6,888 bases of DNA from Caldifarciminota bacterium (GTDB lineage: Bacteria; Hydrothermota; 32-111; QNBC01): assembly GCA_015486655.1 (NCBI GenBank), contig WFRF01000044.1:1-6888 (forward strand). Direction: 5' to 3'. The notes under the pieces were generated by a model, which saw nothing but the letters and a program-made list of their open reading frames with translations, was not told where the DNA came from and made no database searches. Within the stretch, counting starts at the first letter, position 1. Every line of letters starts with the position of its first letter. Positions 6,224 to 6,888 of the stretch are shown in pieces. The translations under genes and the position numbers were made by a program.

Positions 6224-6359
6224 TGAGAAATAAGAAGTTTAATCGTAAATTATGATCAAATATTCCTTTATTTCTTACTTGCGATGAAATCGCTATATTC
6301 CAATAAAGTGGTTAATATGTGTGTACTTATACTTATCTACTAAAAATTATAAAAGATAC

Positions 6360-6388
6360 TTGACAAAATAAACAATAAGTGATATTAT
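6360..6388 (+). promoter_or_regulatory. Strong sigma-70-type promoter of the NuoE-type gene
   Basis: A perfect TTGACA (6360-6365) is followed after exactly 17 bases by TATTAT (6383-6388), one mismatch from TATAAT. The predicted transcript start is about 6395, giving a leader of about 130 bases before ATG 6527. The -10 box is enclosed by the inverted repeat described separately. Confidence 0.72.
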
Positions 6389-6392
6389 TCAC
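6379..6392. promoter_or_regulatory. Candidate CRP/FNR-family operator over the -10 box
   Basis: GTGA-TATTAT-TCAC is a perfect inverted repeat with a 6-base spacer, and the spacer is exactly the -10 hexamer. The half-site and spacing match the core of the CRP-type consensus TGTGA-N6-TCACA, lacking the outer T/A pair. A protein bound here would cover the -10 region and so repress. An overlapping 8-base palindrome TCACGTGA (6389-6396) lies at the predicted transcript start and might be the real site instead. Confidence 0.4.
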
Positions 6393-6405
6393 GTGAGGAT
6401 GAAGT

Positions 6406-6525
6406 ATGATTGGTATAACCAGCTATATAAATTATATTGTGAATATACTCACTATTAAAGAAGTTAAATATATTTTATGTAGTAAAGAGTTATTTATAAC
6501 AGATTTAATTTTAAAAAGGAGATAA
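6406..6525 (+). CDS. Possible 39-codon leader ORF before the NuoE-type gene
   Basis: An open frame begins with ATG 6406, preceded at 7 bases by GAGG (6395-6398), and ends in TAA at 6523-6525, one base before the next start codon; its last codons contain the Shine-Dalgarno site of that gene. The predicted peptide begins MIGITSYINYIVN and is rich in Ile, Leu and Lys, as any AT-rich leader would be. The tight junction would allow coupling. Against it, the predicted transcript start falls on its own ribosome site, and the composition carries no conserved signature. Weak candidate only. Confidence 0.2.
   Translation: MIGITSYINYIVNILTIKEVKYILCSKELFITDLILKRR
6517..6521 (+). promoter_or_regulatory. 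Shine-Dalgarno site of the NuoE-type gene
   Basis: AGGAG sits 5 bases before ATG 6527 (AAAGGAGATAAAATG), a strong and well-placed site that fixes the start of the partial gene. Confidence 0.85.
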
Positions 6526-6526
6526 A

Positions 6527-6888
6527 ATGGGAGTTACAGAGATTATTAGTCGGTATGAACCGAAGAGAGAAAACCTGCTTCTGATTTTGCACGAAATACA
6601 GGAGCGAAAAGGAGACCAATCCATTGATGAGTCGACACTTAGAGAAGTTGCAAAATACCTTGATATGTCATTGTCACAGGTTTATGGTGTAGTATCTTTT
6701 TATACAATGTACTCAACGAAACCCAGAGGCAAATATATCATAAGGATTTGTCAATCTCCGACCTGTCATCTGATGGGTTCTAAGTCATTACTGGATTATT
6801 TAAAGCAAATTTTGGGGATAGAAGAAAATCAGACGACCCCGGACAAACTGTTTACTCTTGAAACATCCTCATGTCTCGGTGTTTGTTC
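6527..6888 (+). CDS. NuoE/HndA-family [2Fe-2S] subunit (thioredoxin-like ferredoxin), C-terminus cut off
   Basis: The visible 120 codons encode most of a thioredoxin-like [2Fe-2S] protein of the 24-kDa NADH dehydrogenase subunit family, usually about 150-165 residues. The N-terminal helical part (LLLILHEIQERKG, then S-T-L-R-E-V-A-K-Y-L) and VYGVVSFYTMYSTKPRGKY (52-70) are typical. The four cluster cysteines are present: Cys75 and Cys80 in ICQSPTC, Cys116 and Cys120 in CLGVC. The family carries electrons beside a NuoF-like flavin subunit that oxidises NAD(P)H, in complex I, electron-bifurcating or NADP-reducing hydrogenases (HndA/HydC) or NAD-linked formate dehydrogenases. Which complex cannot be decided here because the next genes lie outside the window. 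The gene has its own strong promoter, a leader of about 130 bases, a possible CRP/FNR-type operator and a good ribosome site. Confidence 0.92.
   Translation, partial: MGVTEIISRYEPKRENLLLILHEIQERKGDQSIDESTLREVAKYLDMSLSQVYGVVSFYTMYSTKPRGKYIIRICQSPTCHLMGSKSLLDYLKQILGIEENQTTPDKLFTLETSSCLGVC

Larger units (their letters stand above)
5845..6526. other. Divergent intergenic region between ispG and the NuoE-type gene
   Basis: About 680 bases without a recognisable conserved gene. From left to right: the ispG promoter (5851-5879); about 190 AT-rich bases (5880-6070) with nothing I can name apart from a weak TGGTA/TACCA pair at 5995-6012; a palindromic repeat block (6072-6190); a 14-base tandem repeat (6196-6223) and purine-rich tract to about 6238; an inverted copy of AAGTAAGAA as TTCTTACTT (6193-6201 and 6272-6280); a tiny hairpin GCGAT-GAA-ATCGC (6281-6293); then the plus-strand promoter and about 130 bases of leader before the gene at 6527. 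The two flanking genes point away from each other, so no terminator is expected. Confidence 0.7.

Noticed and set aside
6399..6458. 19-codon Tyr-rich frame (six Tyr) in the leader of the NuoE-type gene, as an attenuator peptide
   Set aside because: The Tyr codons come from repeated TAT in AT-rich DNA, there is no room for a ribosome site given the predicted transcript start, and no terminator/antiterminator pair is visible.
6395..6526. A riboswitch in the long leader
   Set aside because: The sequence is almost wholly A/T with no conserved-looking GC stems or known aptamer core that I can recognise.

Overview
The window is AT-rich DNA from a Gram-negative-type bacterium. A lipoprotein signal, a signal-peptide protein and the non-mevalonate isoprenoid enzyme IspG all fit this. 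Low GC, very compact operon packing, a rhomboid-TPR fusion and a NuoE/HndA-type subunit make an anaerobic lineage such as Deferribacterota plausible, but this is a guess from style and not an identification.

Positions 1-5844 form one continuous minus-strand gene string, in transcription order: ispG, an M24 (Xaa-Pro peptidase/creatinase fold) protein, a rhomboid protease with a TPR tail, an HD-domain phosphohydrolase, a DUF2279/YfiM-like exported protein, a D-2-hydroxyacid (D-glycerate/glyoxylate) dehydrogenase, a 56-residue helical protein, and a lipoprotein cut by the window edge. Each junction is an overlap or a gap of at most 7 bases, so the eight genes are probably one transcript with translational coupling. 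The only minus-strand promoter I could find lies directly before ispG.

Positions 5845-6526 are a divergent intergenic region of about 680 bases. It holds the ispG promoter, a block of mobile-looking palindromic repeats (about 6072-6190), a short tandem repeat, and a strong plus-strand promoter whose -10 box sits inside a GTGA-N6-TCAC inverted repeat. That promoter drives a plus-strand gene starting at 6527, a NuoE/HndA-family [2Fe-2S] subunit that runs off the right edge and probably begins a respiratory or hydrogenase/formate dehydrogenase operon.

The genes do not make one obvious pathway. IspG is essential housekeeping; the rhomboid, DUF2279 and lipoprotein genes are envelope-related; the HD protein and dehydrogenase are cytosolic. 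The most notable points are: the M24 protein appears to have lost all five metal ligands, each replaced by Ser or Thr, so it is probably a pseudo-peptidase; ispG has no Shine-Dalgarno sequence and its promoter spacing predicts a leaderless message; and the operator-like repeat over the NuoE-type promoter suggests a CRP/FNR-family regulator. I do not see a convincing new defence or mobile system here.
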